A stretch of DNA of 64,000 bases from Komagataella phaffii GS115. Taxonomy: Eukaryota > Ascomycota > Pichiomycetes > Pichiales > Pichiaceae. The position numbers and the translations under genes were made by a program. The stretch spans positions 1,984,001 to 2,048,000 of the forward strand of contig NC_012964.1 of NCBI RefSeq assembly GCF_000027005.1, in the 5' to 3' direction. The notes under the pieces are model-generated. The model saw only the letters and a list, made by a program, of their open reading frames with translations, was not told where the DNA came from and made no database searches. Of this stretch, positions 27,209 through 38,200 are shown in pieces. Within the stretch, counting starts at the first letter, position 1, and the number at the start of each line of letters is the position of its first letter.

Positions 27209-28822
27209 ATGTCATTCCGATTGGGGTATATACAGGCCATTGTACTAGGCCTAGTTCTACTCTCTGTTTGTTGGACGATTGTAATTAGGCCTGACCCATC
27301 GTCTGCTATTGATTTAGCCTCCCCTGTCACAATCGATTTAGAAAACTCACTTACCAATTTGAAAAGTTTTCCTATTTCCTCCCGTAGGATATCATCAAAT
27401 ATTGATCATGTGTTTCAAACTGGGTGTAGGAATGTTTTCAAGAACAAAAAGAAAGCCAACGCTGCCCTCGTTGTTTTGGCAAGAAATTCCGAACTGGAAG
27501 GTGTTCAAAAGTCAATGTTTTCTATGGAGAGACATTTCAATCAATGGTTTAATTATCCATGGATATTTTTAAACGACGAAGAATTCACAGAGTCATTTAA
27601 GGATGGTGTGATGAATATGACTTCCAGTGGTGTTTCCTTCGGCGTAATATCTAAGCCAGACTGGAATTTTTCAGAAGAAAAAGACAGGGGTAGTACAGAG
27701 TTTTTGAGGTTCAATGAATTCATCCAGAATCAAGGGGATAGAGGCATTATGTACGGAGCGTTACCCTCCTATCACAAGATGTGTAGGTTTTATTCAGGAT
27801 ATTTCTTTAAACATCCCTTAGTTGCCAAATTGAGCTGGTATTGGAGAGTTGAACCGGATGTTGAGTTTTTTTGTGATTTGACCTATGATCCGTTTTTGGA
27901 GATGGAGGCGTCAGGTAAAAAATACGGCTTTGCAGTGATTATAAAGGAGTTGTCTAATACTGTACCAAATCTGTTTCGCCATACTCAGAGTTTCATTGAG
28001 AAATATGGTATCTCAGTGGACGAGAAAGCATGGTCGATTTTTACTAACCGGAGGTCTTTCGGAGAAAAAGAATCTATGAAGCTAATTGACAAGATACGAA
28101 TTAATCATTTGCTTTCTAATTTCAGTGGAGGTATTGGCACCAGGTTATTGTCCAGTCTCTCTAGAATGAACCTTCCTACTTCGTTCTCTTCGAAAAAGCC
28201 TTTTTTCTACGGCGAAGAGTATAATTTGTGTCATTTTTGGTCAAATTTTGAGATTGCGAGTACCGATTTGTTTTCATCACCAGAATACGAATCGTACTTT
28301 CAGTTTCTGGAAGAAAAGAAGGGCTTTTATCAGGAAAGATGGGGGGATGCCCCTGTCCATAGTTTGGCTGTAGCGATGTTTCTCAACATCAGTGAAATCC
28401 ATTACTTCAGAGATATTGGTTACAGGCATTCCAACCTAGTACACTGCCCAAAGAATGCTCCTGATGAATTACAACTTCCTTACGTTCCAGCATCACCAGA
28501 GTATGCTTCCAGCGCCAAACCTGACAAACCACCGAGAGTTTCGGTTAGGGATGTTTTTAGGAGCGGTCGGCAAACGGAAGGAGTCAACAACTTGAATCGT
28601 GGATCTGGATGTAGATGCAACTGCCCGAAAAAATACAAAGAATTAGAAGATAGTCCCAGCTGCTGTATTGGCAGATGGATGGTATTAACTAACGATAAGT
28701 ATAAAGGCGAAAAATACCTAGATAAATACTCAATGGCCGAAGAGGTCAAGCAGACTCTAAGCAAGGGTGAAAAACTAAACGTTAAAGAGATATTGAAGAG
28801 GCACCACAAGTATCCAACATGA
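27209..28822 (+). CDS. KTR5: Golgi alpha-1,2-mannosyltransferase, KTR family (Ktr5/Ktr7-like)
   Basis: A GT15 mannosyltransferase of 537 aa and a type II membrane protein: short cytosolic tail, anchor at about 6-26 (IQAIVLGLVLLSVCWTIVI), lumenal catalytic domain. Family motifs are YHKMCRFYSGYFFKHP, YWRVEPDVEFFCDLTYDPF, EEYNLCHFWSNFEI, and WGDAPVHSLAVAMF. A Cys-rich C-terminal segment (GCRCNCPKKYKE, CCIG) sets it with Ktr5/Ktr7 rather than Kre2. I start at the ATG at 27209; the upstream ATG at 27077 overlaps the SDS3 stop and would run through the poly-T tract. It adds mannose in the Golgi to N- or O-linked glycans. Confidence 0.9.
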   Translation: MSFRLGYIQAIVLGLVLLSVCWTIVIRPDPSSAIDLASPVTIDLENSLTNLKSFPISSRRISSNIDHVFQTGCRNVFKNKKKANAALVVLARNSELEGVQKSMFSMERHFNQWFNYPWIFLNDEEFTESFKDGVMNMTSSGVSFGVISKPDWNFSEEKDRGSTEFLRFNEFIQNQGDRGIMYGALPSYHKMCRFYSGYFFKHPLVAKLSWYWRVEPDVEFFCDLTYDPFLEMEASGKKYGFAVIIKELSNTVPNLFRHTQSFIEKYGISVDEKAWSIFTNRRSFGEKESMKLIDKIRINHLLSNFSGGIGTRLLSSLSRMNLPTSFSSKKPFFYGEEYNLCHFWSNFEIASTDLFSSPEYESYFQFLEEKKGFYQERWGDAPVHSLAVAMFLNISEIHYFRDIGYRHSNLVHCPKNAPDELQLPYVPASPEYASSAKPDKPPRVSVRDVFRSGRQTEGVNNLNRGSGCRCNCPKKYKELEDSPSCCIGRWMVLTNDKYKGEKYLDKYSMAEEVKQTLSKGEKLNVKEILKRHHKYPT

Positions 28823-28922
28823 GAAGAGAACCCAGAAAGAGTCAAAATACAAACTCGAAAACATACCGATTGGCAGAATACCAGCCATACATTACATTTG
28901 ATACTAATATACATAAAATACA

Positions 28923-30013
<1,091 letters not shown>

Positions 30014-30221
30014 GTGTAATGTAGTGTATATTAATCGAATACGATATTTAAGGGAGATACAAACTGGCTGTAAGGTGAAATTCGGTGTTGCCGATGGCTG
30101 TGTAGTGCACGCTTACTCTTGCGATTGTCAAGAATTTCCTGCTTATGAGGGTGAGGTAGAAAAGAGGATAAGCAAGTGAAAAGTACACTTAGTATGATAC
30201 TTCTATAAAAAAAAAAACACC

Positions 30222-30659
30222 ATGTCCTCGATCCAACAACAAGCTTATGATTACACGGCCACCCCATATCCTGCCTGGTTGTTTTCCACATCACTTCTTG
30301 TAACGTCATGGCTTCCCAAGTCCGAAATTCCGCAGCAGGCAGTTAGTCCTGGTCGTTTCTCATTATTCAAGTTCAAGACAAAGCCTGTCAGTGCCCTGCC
30401 AACCAAAGCATCATGTTTGCTCTTTGGTGCCACCGTTGGATTTGGTGGTTTTATGATCTATGATAATGATTTGGTCAATGGTTCTGGATTTGTGAGTGCG
30501 TGGTCAATTCTCTATTCTTTGGTTAATGCTAGAAAGGGTATTTGGAGCTTAAGGCTTTGGCCTAAAGTTTTGGTAGGCCAGGCATTATTCACGGGTCTTT
30601 TTTACGGCCAAAGATTCTTCTGGGCTGACAATAAGAGACCAGCACTTAAACTGAATTGA
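30222..30659 (+). CDS. AIM19: mitochondrial membrane protein Aim19-like
   Basis: A 145-aa protein. The segments TATPYPAWLFSTSLL, FMIYDNDLVNGSGFVSAWSILYSL and LYGQRF-like GLFYGQRFF match Aim19, a mitochondrial protein of unknown function whose loss impairs respiratory growth. Two to four hydrophobic stretches (about 17-30, 64-82, 86-100, 113-130) suggest a multi-pass inner-membrane protein. It is convergent with SIW14 (31 bases between stops). Confidence 0.85.
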   Translation: MSSIQQQAYDYTATPYPAWLFSTSLLVTSWLPKSEIPQQAVSPGRFSLFKFKTKPVSALPTKASCLLFGATVGFGGFMIYDNDLVNGSGFVSAWSILYSLVNARKGIWSLRLWPKVLVGQALFTGLFYGQRFFWADNKRPALKLN

Positions 30660-30690
30660 TGCTAAATTTGATGCGTAGATAGGTTATAGT

Positions 30691-31296
30691 TTACCATTCT
30701 ATGGGCAGCCATTTATTCTCAATGGCCATCTTTTCTACTTCCGTATCATCGAACATCTCTATGAACTGTTGATCAAGGGCTCTTTCCTTGGGAGCAGCAA
30801 ACTTTCTGTACTCGTCGAATATCATTGTCAACGACCATTTTTGCAATTTCCTTATGCATCCACTTAAACATCCTGTTCTATGTTTGCCTCTGTTGCAATG
30901 TATTAGAATGGGGTGGTTCTCTGGGTTCAAAACTATCTTGAGAGCCTGTTCTATCAACTGGGGCTTTATCTTGACAAAAGGCTCCTTATTACCTGACAAC
31001 CCTACTTGGAAAAATTGAATGTGTTGTTCCTCCAAAAACTCTCTGTTTTCCTCGGGGTAGTCCTCCGGTATGAGGCATATTACAGATTTTAGATTTATCC
31101 TTTTCAGGAACTCGAAGTTCTCAATCGTAGGAAAGCTGGATCGGTAGATATTACCACAGACCGGAGAGAAATTCTTTGGAGGTGTCAGAGATATAGAACT
31201 CGTAGGTGTGCCTGGTACAATTCTTTCTGTTTGAATACTGGATGATGGCTCCACTTGAGGATCCAATTCCTCGTCTAGCTCAAAAACATCAGCCAT
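30691..31296 (-). CDS. SIW14: inositol-pyrophosphate/tyrosine phosphatase Siw14
   Basis: An atypical dual-specificity phosphatase of the Oca/Siw14 group, 201 aa from the ATG at 31296 (MADVFELDEELD). The signature HCNRGKHRTGC holds the CX5R active site. CGNIYRSSFPTIENFEFL and GLSGNKEPFVKI match Siw14 closely. Siw14 removes the 5-beta phosphate of inositol pyrophosphates and affects stress responses and endocytosis. An in-frame ATG at 31383 would add 29 hydrophobic residues; I prefer the shorter form because the extension does not resemble the family. Confidence 0.92.
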   Translation of the reverse strand: MADVFELDEELDPQVEPSSSIQTERIVPGTPTSSISLTPPKNFSPVCGNIYRSSFPTIENFEFLKRINLKSVICLIPEDYPEENREFLEEQHIQFFQVGLSGNKEPFVKIKPQLIEQALKIVLNPENHPILIHCNRGKHRTGCLSGCIRKLQKWSLTMIFDEYRKFAAPKERALDQQFIEMFDDTEVEKMAIENKWLPIEW

Positions 31297-31552
31297 TCGT
31301 TTATGTTTGGTGGGATGGAAATAATGAAAGAAATGAAAAACGAAAGATGATGATAATACAGTGGATGTCGTAAGTTGATACAACTGGAGGTGGTTTGTTT
31401 CTATGGTAAATAATGAGTAAGGCGACTGAACGGAAAGCGTAAGAGTAAATTTTGGAATAGAAATGACGCTTCGCTAAATGTTGGGAGGGACTATCAGAAT
31501 TCCCTGACTTCCACAAGAAAAACGCACACTACACCTAAACCATCCATCAGCT

Positions 31553-31821
31553 ATGGTAAGTAACTCTACGAACTGAAAAACATGACAAAGTGCCTAACAA
31601 TTTTCGACTAGTCAGCTCTATTCAATTTCTCATCGTTGTTGCAAGTTCTCATATTGATGATCTGCACGTGCACTTACATCCATGGCTCATGGCCCGCAGT
31701 GCTTGACAAAAACAAGACTGGAATTTTAGGAGTGTACTGGAAGTTTGCCCGCATAGGGGAAAGAATGAGTCCATACGTATCTATATCTTGCATCATTATA
31801 GCCATAAACCAATTAAGGTGA
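31553..31821 (+). CDS. KSH1: Ksh1/Kish secretory-pathway protein, spliced; exon 1 is the ATG alone
   Basis: A 70-aa protein matching yeast Ksh1 (72 aa), an essential protein of the early secretory pathway. The ATG (31553-31555) is followed at once by donor GTAAGT. The intron is 31556-31611 (56 nt) with branch site CCTAAC near 31593-31598 and acceptor CTAG. Exon 2 (31612-31821), in phase 0, encodes S-A-L-F-N-F-S-S-L-L, then DKNKTGILGVYWKFARIGER and SPYV, the most conserved Kish motifs. Two hydrophobic segments, an N-terminal signal/anchor and a C-terminal anchor, frame a short loop. Its stop is 7 bases from the UTP25 stop. Confidence 0.94.
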
Positions 31822-31828
31822 GAGGAAA

Positions 31829-33922
31829 CTATTTAAACTCGAACACTTCCTGCTCTGCATTCACCAACAGGCTGGCTCTCTTTAGACCGACAATCTTTTC
31901 CAGTTTCAAGGTATCAAATCGGTCAAACATAACCTTAATAGAACACAAATTGAGGTCTAATTCTTCATCTTTTAGTTTGTTTCGGACTATTTGTCTGACT
32001 ACTTGAGCGTAGAAATCTGGGTCCGTAGGAAGGTTGTAGAAAACAACGTTTCTGACACCGTTTAAGTTGTACCTTTTGTAAAAGTGCATTCGCTCAGTGT
32101 ACAACATAATGGGGTATTTCCCCTTTTCAAACAATGACCTATTCTTAGAAGATGCGCTGAGGGAGGTGTATTCATCGACTGCTAAGAATTCGGATCGTGA
32201 TTCACTTAAATGTTTTTTCACTTGGATGTAATCCAAATAAGAGGATATGTACACCAAAGTACCTGAAGTATATGGAGACTTGGTCAACACGTTTGGCAGA
32301 ATCACCTTGGTGAAGAAATTAAGTCTTTTCTTTGGTGATTCCATGGGAGATGAACTAGGGAATCTCATAAACATGTGATTTAACCTGATATTTTTGTTGA
32401 TGATTCTTGATTGAAACAATTGGTAGTTCAGCTGATTCATAACATTGTTTGTATCGTCAATGATTGGTTTATAAAGAGCATACCCTTGCAAATTGGGTGC
32501 TTTAACGATATTGTTCAGCTCTGGAGTAGTATATTTGCTGAATGATAGCACTTGATGGACGTATTTTGCCTGGTCATTAATACACCACATCCTAATTCTA
32601 CTAAAATCACAGTTCAATTCTTCAAAATTTTTCGGTGCCTGAATCAGGCTCTTAGTGAAAATTTGCTTGACATGGTCCCAGTTTTGCATCAGTAATCCAT
32701 CAGCCTTGTCAAGAATGGTTACCTCAATTGACGATAAGTAGTCATTCTTTTCCTTATCCAATAGCATTTTCAATCCCAAAGGGGAAGCAAAGATGATATC
32801 GGACTGCTTCAACATGGAGTAGATCTTCATACTTTTTCTTGTGAATTTAACACCAAGAGTGAAGAAATCCGAAGAGTTTCCCCTAAAAAATTCATTGAAA
32901 TCTTTGGGTTTATTACCGTTCAAAGTCTCAATCTTGAAATCACTATAGAATTGGGTGTTGAAACGCTTCTTGTTCTCCACTGTCTTTATATCAGCCAGTT
33001 TGATTAACTTGTTCATTAAGTTGAAGCAAAAGTTCCTCGTAGGAAGAAGAATCAAGATTTTGGGCCGAGTGTAACCCTGATCTTTAAACTCCAAATTAGG
33101 ATCAGCAGAGATCTTGTTATTGTGATCGAAAATTCTATCCCTTGTCTTTAGAAGGTGGTTCAAAGCATGCAACAGGTACAAACTTTGATAATCTGTTTCT
33201 CTTGTATAGTATTGATAATTTATGTTCTTGTAGTTGAATATGTCTAGGGTCAACTTTTTATCTAATTCGTCTTTGAAGTCAAGAGATGAGAACTGGTCTC
33301 TAAGTTTTTTTTTGATTCGCAGCTTGTCAAGTGTTTTGACTTCATTAAGGCATCTGGACGTGCTTGGCAGATATTCCAAAATGTTGTATCCGTTATGATT
33401 GACTTTCCTATCCATTTTGACTTTCAGGCCAGATGATTCGTACTCATTGATCATGCGATCAATGCTTTCCTCTTCGTTAAAATGGAAATGAAAAGGATCA
33501 TCATGCGACTCATCATCTGACTCAAAATCTTCCAAATTTATTTCCTCATCCTCCTCGTCTTCGTCTTCGTCTTCCTCTTGAAGCTCCTCTTCCTCTCTCT
33601 CTTGTTCCTCCTCTAACTTTTTCAGGGCCTTTTCTTTCTCAGCGTGAAATTGTTCATGATCAGATTCATCGTCCAAAAGTGTTAAAAGTGCATCATAGGC
33701 CATTGAACTAGGTTGTGGATCCTCCTGTTCGTCGTCTTCCTCTTCGCCCTCATCTTCGCTTTCCTCAACTATAGATTCGTTATTATCCATTGGAGTAAAC
33801 TTTGAATAATTGTTTTTGCCTCCAGTTCGTCTCTTGACACTCCTTACAGTTCTCAGTTCTTCTCGACCATAGTGAGATCTAGCATGCTTTGATCTGTTTC
33901 TATTACTATTGGCTTCAGTCAT
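31829..33922 (-). CDS. UTP25: SSU processome protein Utp25
   Basis: A 697-aa nucleolar protein of the small-subunit processome (U3 snoRNP), needed for 18S rRNA processing. The N-terminus is basic (RNRSKHARSHYGREELRTV) and is followed by a long Glu/Asp-rich region (about 50-160). The rest resembles a DEAD-box helicase fold with degenerate motifs (KILILLPTRNFCFNLM, IIFASPLGLKMLL, LDKADGLLMQNWDHV, TLVYISSYLDYIQVKKHL), which is the defining feature of Utp25. A RRPE-like AAAAATTT and a PAC-like GATGAG lie upstream, as in other ribosome-biogenesis genes. Confidence 0.92.
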   Translation of the reverse strand: MTEANSNRNRSKHARSHYGREELRTVRSVKRRTGGKNNYSKFTPMDNNESIVEESEDEGEEEDDEQEDPQPSSMAYDALLTLLDDESDHEQFHAEKEKALKKLEEEQEREEEELQEEDEDEDEEDEEINLEDFESDDESHDDPFHFHFNEEESIDRMINEYESSGLKVKMDRKVNHNGYNILEYLPSTSRCLNEVKTLDKLRIKKKLRDQFSSLDFKDELDKKLTLDIFNYKNINYQYYTRETDYQSLYLLHALNHLLKTRDRIFDHNNKISADPNLEFKDQGYTRPKILILLPTRNFCFNLMNKLIKLADIKTVENKKRFNTQFYSDFKIETLNGNKPKDFNEFFRGNSSDFFTLGVKFTRKSMKIYSMLKQSDIIFASPLGLKMLLDKEKNDYLSSIEVTILDKADGLLMQNWDHVKQIFTKSLIQAPKNFEELNCDFSRIRMWCINDQAKYVHQVLSFSKYTTPELNNIVKAPNLQGYALYKPIIDDTNNVMNQLNYQLFQSRIINKNIRLNHMFMRFPSSSPMESPKKRLNFFTKVILPNVLTKSPYTSGTLVYISSYLDYIQVKKHLSESRSEFLAVDEYTSLSASSKNRSLFEKGKYPIMLYTERMHFYKRYNLNGVRNVVFYNLPTDPDFYAQVVRQIVRNKLKDEELDLNLCSIKVMFDRFDTLKLEKIVGLKRASLLVNAEQEVFEFK

Positions 33923-34402
33923 TTACTAGGTAGAAGGGTTTAGAGTGACAAAAATTTATTATTTCGAGAAACAAATTTCAGATATTAAAGATGAGCGGCT
34001 TTCCAAGGTGAAGTGTTTCTCGTTGAAGGTTCGCAACCACGTACTAAACTCTTACCTTTCCGAAATGAAGTAGCTGCCACTAGGAATTACTACGTAGGCT
34101 GAAATACTACTACCTGAGGAATTTGCAACGAAGTAAGACATTAGTAGTGGAAGATAGTGCTTCTTGGGCGAATGTCTATAAATATTCTCCAGCAAATCGA
34201 ATCCCGCAGTTTCAATGGTACCTCTTCACGTGGCTACCAGTTACTTCAATCCTTATAGGACTAAATAGGTAGCATCCAAGGATGTTGGTACTAACCCTGA
34301 ACTGCCTGCACAGTAAGAAAAAAGCTTACCATTAATCGCGATATAACTGCAGCTGAGAAATCCTTGACCAAACGTTTCTTGACCCTCCTTCTTCTCCAAA
34401 CA
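33923..34402. other. divergent region UTP25 / ICE2
   Basis: This 480-base region separates divergent genes. Apart from the RRPE/PAC pair near UTP25 it shows no gene. The open frame of ICE2 reaches back to 34364 without an ATG. Confidence 0.45.
33950..33995. promoter_or_regulatory. RRPE-like and PAC-like motifs upstream of UTP25
   Basis: AAAAATTT (33950-33957) and GATGAG (33990-33995) lie 28-75 bases upstream of the UTP25 start. RRPE and PAC elements mark ribosome-biogenesis promoters in yeasts. Both matches are short, so the call rests on pairing and position. Confidence 0.45.
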
Positions 34403-35782
34403 ATGCCCAAGATACGCTCCGAAAATATCTTAGGGCTGCTTCGTGTTCTGCTAGCAACCCTTTACTTGGTGCTGATTGTACTTACAACCCCATTGTCGTT
34501 TGAAATCGGAGGATTAGAATGTGGACTGAGTTATAGCATATCTATCCTTCTATTGTACTTCGTACTAGCTACGATTAGAGTGTTAAAGTGCAACAGGATA
34601 CTATCTTCCTTTTTGTATTATTTACAGCACTTGCTTTTACCATCTTTGTTGTTTACATTTCTCTCTTATTTCAAAGAGAATCATAGGCTTCTTACAAATG
34701 ATATCCTACAGAATATTTGGTGGAATTATATCATCTCTTCGTGGAAGTTCTTTTTAGTCAATTCGACCCCTTTGTTTATCATCCTAGAAGGATTTTGCTC
34801 TCTTTTATTGATTCAGGCAGTGGGCCAGATCTCAACTTGGTTGGTCAGAAATAAATCCGATACACTTTCTATCCTCAATCTGATGTTAAGTTCCATTATT
34901 ATATCATCGTCGCTGTATTTTGTGCTCAGAATTTACGTTTCAACTACTATTGGTTCACTATCAGCTTCTCTGTTGGGGTCTATTCTTACTTTAACCACTA
35001 TTTTGTCAATTTATGGGATCATGAAAAACAAAGCGTCGCCTTTGGAGTCGTCGCTTTTGATTTCTTATATTGTCAAGTGCATTTATGATTTGTTCCCCGA
35101 GCTGAGTCAACACAATATAAACAACTTGATAAAATTTATCATGAAAGAATTTACAAGAATTAACGAACACTCTATGATGATCAACAAGAACTTCATTACT
35201 TCTCTTTCCAACGCCTATCACAACTACAACTACAGCTACGATTTGACCAAACTGGAACAATACTATAAGATCGTCAAATATTTCAGCAATAAGACTTTTG
35301 AGTTTTTGACTGAAAGCTTTCCACAGTCATTTGAGTCAATTTGGGAGTTCCTAAAGTTATCAAGCAGCAATTTAACCTTGCCAATCATCCTATCACTGGC
35401 GTACCGTATCGGTGTGTTTTTTGCAGCTACAAAGATAATTCCAATCTTACAACCCAACAACAGGAATTTCAAGAATTACTATTTGAAGTTGATTTACCTG
35501 TACTCTCCATGCATAATCATTGCGGTGTACACTAACTTGATGCTCCAATATAATGATGAATTAGACAAAGAGAATGATTCTTGGAATTGGGTGATTATCA
35601 AACTCTCAAATTTCGGCCAAAAATCAGGGCTTTTCAATTATGAACCAGTGGTATTGAAAGATGATGTACATTCATGGCAGTTTTGGAACTGGATCAATAT
35701 TTTCCTCGTATTGTCCCTGTACTTCATAGAGTTACAGACAAACAATCCGGACGATAATTTGACTAGTAATTGGGAGACATAG
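34403..35782 (+). CDS. ICE2: ER membrane protein Ice2
   Basis: A 459-aa multi-pass ER membrane protein. The N-terminal TTPLSFEIGGLECGLSYSISILLLYF matches Ice2, as do TPLFIILEGFCSLLLIQAVGQ and KLIYLYSPCIIIAVYTNLMLQY. About eight hydrophobic segments are visible. Ice2 shapes cortical ER, supports its inheritance by buds and promotes membrane lipid synthesis, partly by tethering ER to lipid droplets. The start is the ATG at 34403 (MPKIRSEN). Confidence 0.93.
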   Translation: MPKIRSENILGLLRVLLATLYLVLIVLTTPLSFEIGGLECGLSYSISILLLYFVLATIRVLKCNRILSSFLYYLQHLLLPSLLFTFLSYFKENHRLLTNDILQNIWWNYIISSWKFFLVNSTPLFIILEGFCSLLLIQAVGQISTWLVRNKSDTLSILNLMLSSIIISSSLYFVLRIYVSTTIGSLSASLLGSILTLTTILSIYGIMKNKASPLESSLLISYIVKCIYDLFPELSQHNINNLIKFIMKEFTRINEHSMMINKNFITSLSNAYHNYNYSYDLTKLEQYYKIVKYFSNKTFEFLTESFPQSFESIWEFLKLSSSNLTLPIILSLAYRIGVFFAATKIIPILQPNNRNFKNYYLKLIYLYSPCIIIAVYTNLMLQYNDELDKENDSWNWVIIKLSNFGQKSGLFNYEPVVLKDDVHSWQFWNWINIFLVLSLYFIELQTNNPDDNLTSNWET

Positions 35783-37104
35783 AACTTTACAGGTTTTCTT
35801 CTCCCCTATAGTTTACTTCCATTCCATTTCTACGAGCTACATTTATGGGAATGGCGCAACACATGAATATGTCAGATTTATAATATTATGTATCATATAT
35901 TTACTCTTGAATAAACCTTTCAGAAAAATTTGCAACTCTCGTCTCTGACATGTAGAATGCCTCTGAGCTTGACTCTATGTTTGCTATAATATCTCATCAT
36001 TAAGGTCTAGAAAGAAAAGCATCTCCAGAATCCCATAACCCTATAGGAGTTCCATAGATGCAACCAGAAAGGCAAAAAAGGAAGGTCTGGCATATTTGAC
36101 TATGCTAATCTCTCTGAAAAAGAACAGACCTGTGATAAAATAAAAAAGTTGATCCATGCCACAAAGTAAGCTCCATTGGGTGTTAGCTGGTTAGGCTAAA
36201 ACTGTCATAACTATCGCTTAGGAACGAAATTCCCAATGCCGAAAGAATGAAATTGAACCGATTGATAATAACAATATGCAACACCACTGAAAGAGAATAC
36301 TGCCCAAAACCCTGCGGATAAGGATAAATCTGTTCGATAGCGTACGATCGGCAACAAGCAAACTTTTCAACTCAGCTCAAAAGAAGCATTGAAAAGATTC
36401 CAGATGCCTTTCTGCACACGAATAAACGTATCCCAATATCCCAATTCTAGGTAGAAAGAACTTCAATGGCTAATGTTGACACTATTAGTCCAATCGGTGT
36501 AATGGCTTATATTAGCCAATGGCGCTTGCACCTAATATTTTGACCGGAGACTTTCCCCAAGGCTGATATGATTATATACTAATCCTTTAGCAAACCTTGA
36601 TGACAATTCTTTGGACATGGATAAGAAGGGAAAGGGAAAGAGAGAAAAATTTTCCCAATTTATAGGTTGAAGCTTTACTTGTCGCGGGTGACATTTCAAA
36701 GGATCCAGTGTAGATGGTAGACCGATAGGGATAAGCCAATTGGGCGGAAGTCCTCAATGAAAGCAATTGAAAATCTGCCAGGTGCTATCGTGGAGTGCTA
36801 CTGTGACTATCCAGTAATATTGAATGAGTACTAGTAAAAGATCTGCCTTAATTGCTTCTTTGAAAAACTATCCTCTAAGTGGTCACTCATCCTGGCTTAG
36901 CCTCCAGACTATGTCAAACATCGGCCAGCTGTCTCTATAGTCGGGTTTTCCATTCCTTGAACTTCTTTACTTGTTTATATAGGGATAAATCAGAAGTGAT
37001 AACCATTGAAGTCGCATCTATTTTTGTTCCCCCTCTTTCTTCTCGATTCTTACTTAATCATCCACCTGCTTCTTGATCTTCTTTCTCTCCACTAAACGAA
37101 GACA
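35783..37104. other. long intergenic region, no gene identified
   Basis: At 1322 bases this is the longest gap in the window. It lies between ICE2 and SSN8, both on the plus strand. I found no open frame with a recognisable product, no tRNA boxes, no large repeat and no clear snRNA or snoRNA signature; only short A/T blocks (35876-35902) and purine-rich stretches (36625-36650). A long promoter, a non-coding RNA or a replication origin are possible. Confidence 0.4.
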
Positions 37105-37956
37105 ATGTCGGCCAGCTATTGGTCTAGCTCGCAACGATTACATTGGCAATTCACCAGAAACGAACTCAATGAACACAGAGAACAGATACAAGCATTGGAA
37201 AAGAACTTAAACGTGCCAGGCTCTGATCTTTCCAGGATAAATATTAAGTATGACACCAATATGAGAATCTATCTCCATAACCTGATGCATAAACTGGGAA
37301 GAAAACTGGTATTAAGACAGGTTATTCTGAGCACAGCTGAGGTATTTATGACCCGATTCTTGCTCAAAGTTTCTATCAAAGAAGTGAACATTTACTTGCT
37401 GGTGGCAACTTGCATATATGTTGCCTGCAAGATGGAGGAGTGTCCACAACATATACGGAATCTAGTAAGTGAAGCAAGGAATTGTTGGCCTGAATTTATT
37501 CCTAATGATTTGACGAAACTGGCCGAATTCGAATTTTACCTAATAGAAGAACTGGACTGTTTCTTGCTGGTTCATCATCCATACAACTCATTGATATCAA
37601 TAGTGAAAGATGTCTTGAAAGATCCACGGTATAATATTGCCATCACCACTGACGAATTGCAAACATGCTGGTCAATTATAAACGATAGTTATATCACGGA
37701 CATGCATCTCTTATTCCCTCCTCACATTGTCGCCATAACATCCCTTTATATGACTTTGGTGACGTTTTCAAAGGATTCCAAAAAGCTACAGACTTTTGTG
37801 AAATTTCTTGCCCATTGCAAAGTGGACTTGGACGAGATCATAGAAAGCACACAAGAATTATTAACACTATATGAATACTGGAATAGTTATGACGAACTGA
37901 GTCTGAGAAAGGCAGTCCATCGTCTTCTCCTAACTTTGAACAACAGTAACCAATAA
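37105..37956 (+). CDS. SSN8: cyclin C of the Mediator kinase module (Ssn8/Srb11)
   Basis: A 283-aa cyclin C. The N-terminus SASYWSSSQRLHWQF is the hallmark of the family. The first cyclin box spans about 45-145 (LVLRQVILSTAEVFMTRFLLK, then YLLVATCIYVACKMEECPQHI) and a second fold follows to about 255. It pairs with the Cdk8 homologue Ssn3 in the Mediator kinase module to repress and tune RNA polymerase II transcription; cyclin C also promotes mitochondrial fission under stress in S. cerevisiae. The upstream region is unusually long. Confidence 0.95.
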   Translation: MSASYWSSSQRLHWQFTRNELNEHREQIQALEKNLNVPGSDLSRINIKYDTNMRIYLHNLMHKLGRKLVLRQVILSTAEVFMTRFLLKVSIKEVNIYLLVATCIYVACKMEECPQHIRNLVSEARNCWPEFIPNDLTKLAEFEFYLIEELDCFLLVHHPYNSLISIVKDVLKDPRYNIAITTDELQTCWSIINDSYITDMHLLFPPHIVAITSLYMTLVTFSKDSKKLQTFVKFLAHCKVDLDEIIESTQELLTLYEYWNSYDELSLRKAVHRLLLTLNNSNQ

Positions 37957-38200
37957 AATAGAAAGTGGTACCCTTCCCCTTTTTTGTCATACTCCCAAAG
38001 CTGTACTGGATACATTTTTAAGACATTTGCCTTCCCTCAATCCGTTGGTCCAACTTCCAATTCGAACACCATGTACTTTTTTTAGTCCTCTTACGTAACC
38101 ATCTCATGGGCTACCTCGACTGTGAATGTTCCAGGGCCTTAAATTTTTCTTTTCACACAACACGCACATACACCCAATATTGCCAAGTTAACAAACACAA

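Noticed and set aside
31297..31383. 29-residue extension of SIW14
   Set aside because: Hydrophobic and unlike the family; the ATG at 31296 is followed by an acidic Siw14-like region.
32000..33900. Active DEAD-box helicase at UTP25
   Set aside because: The helicase motifs are degenerate (for example LDKADG in place of DEAD), as expected of Utp25.
36590..36620. Box C-like TGATGA as a snoRNA
   Set aside because: No matching D box or terminal stem at a suitable distance.
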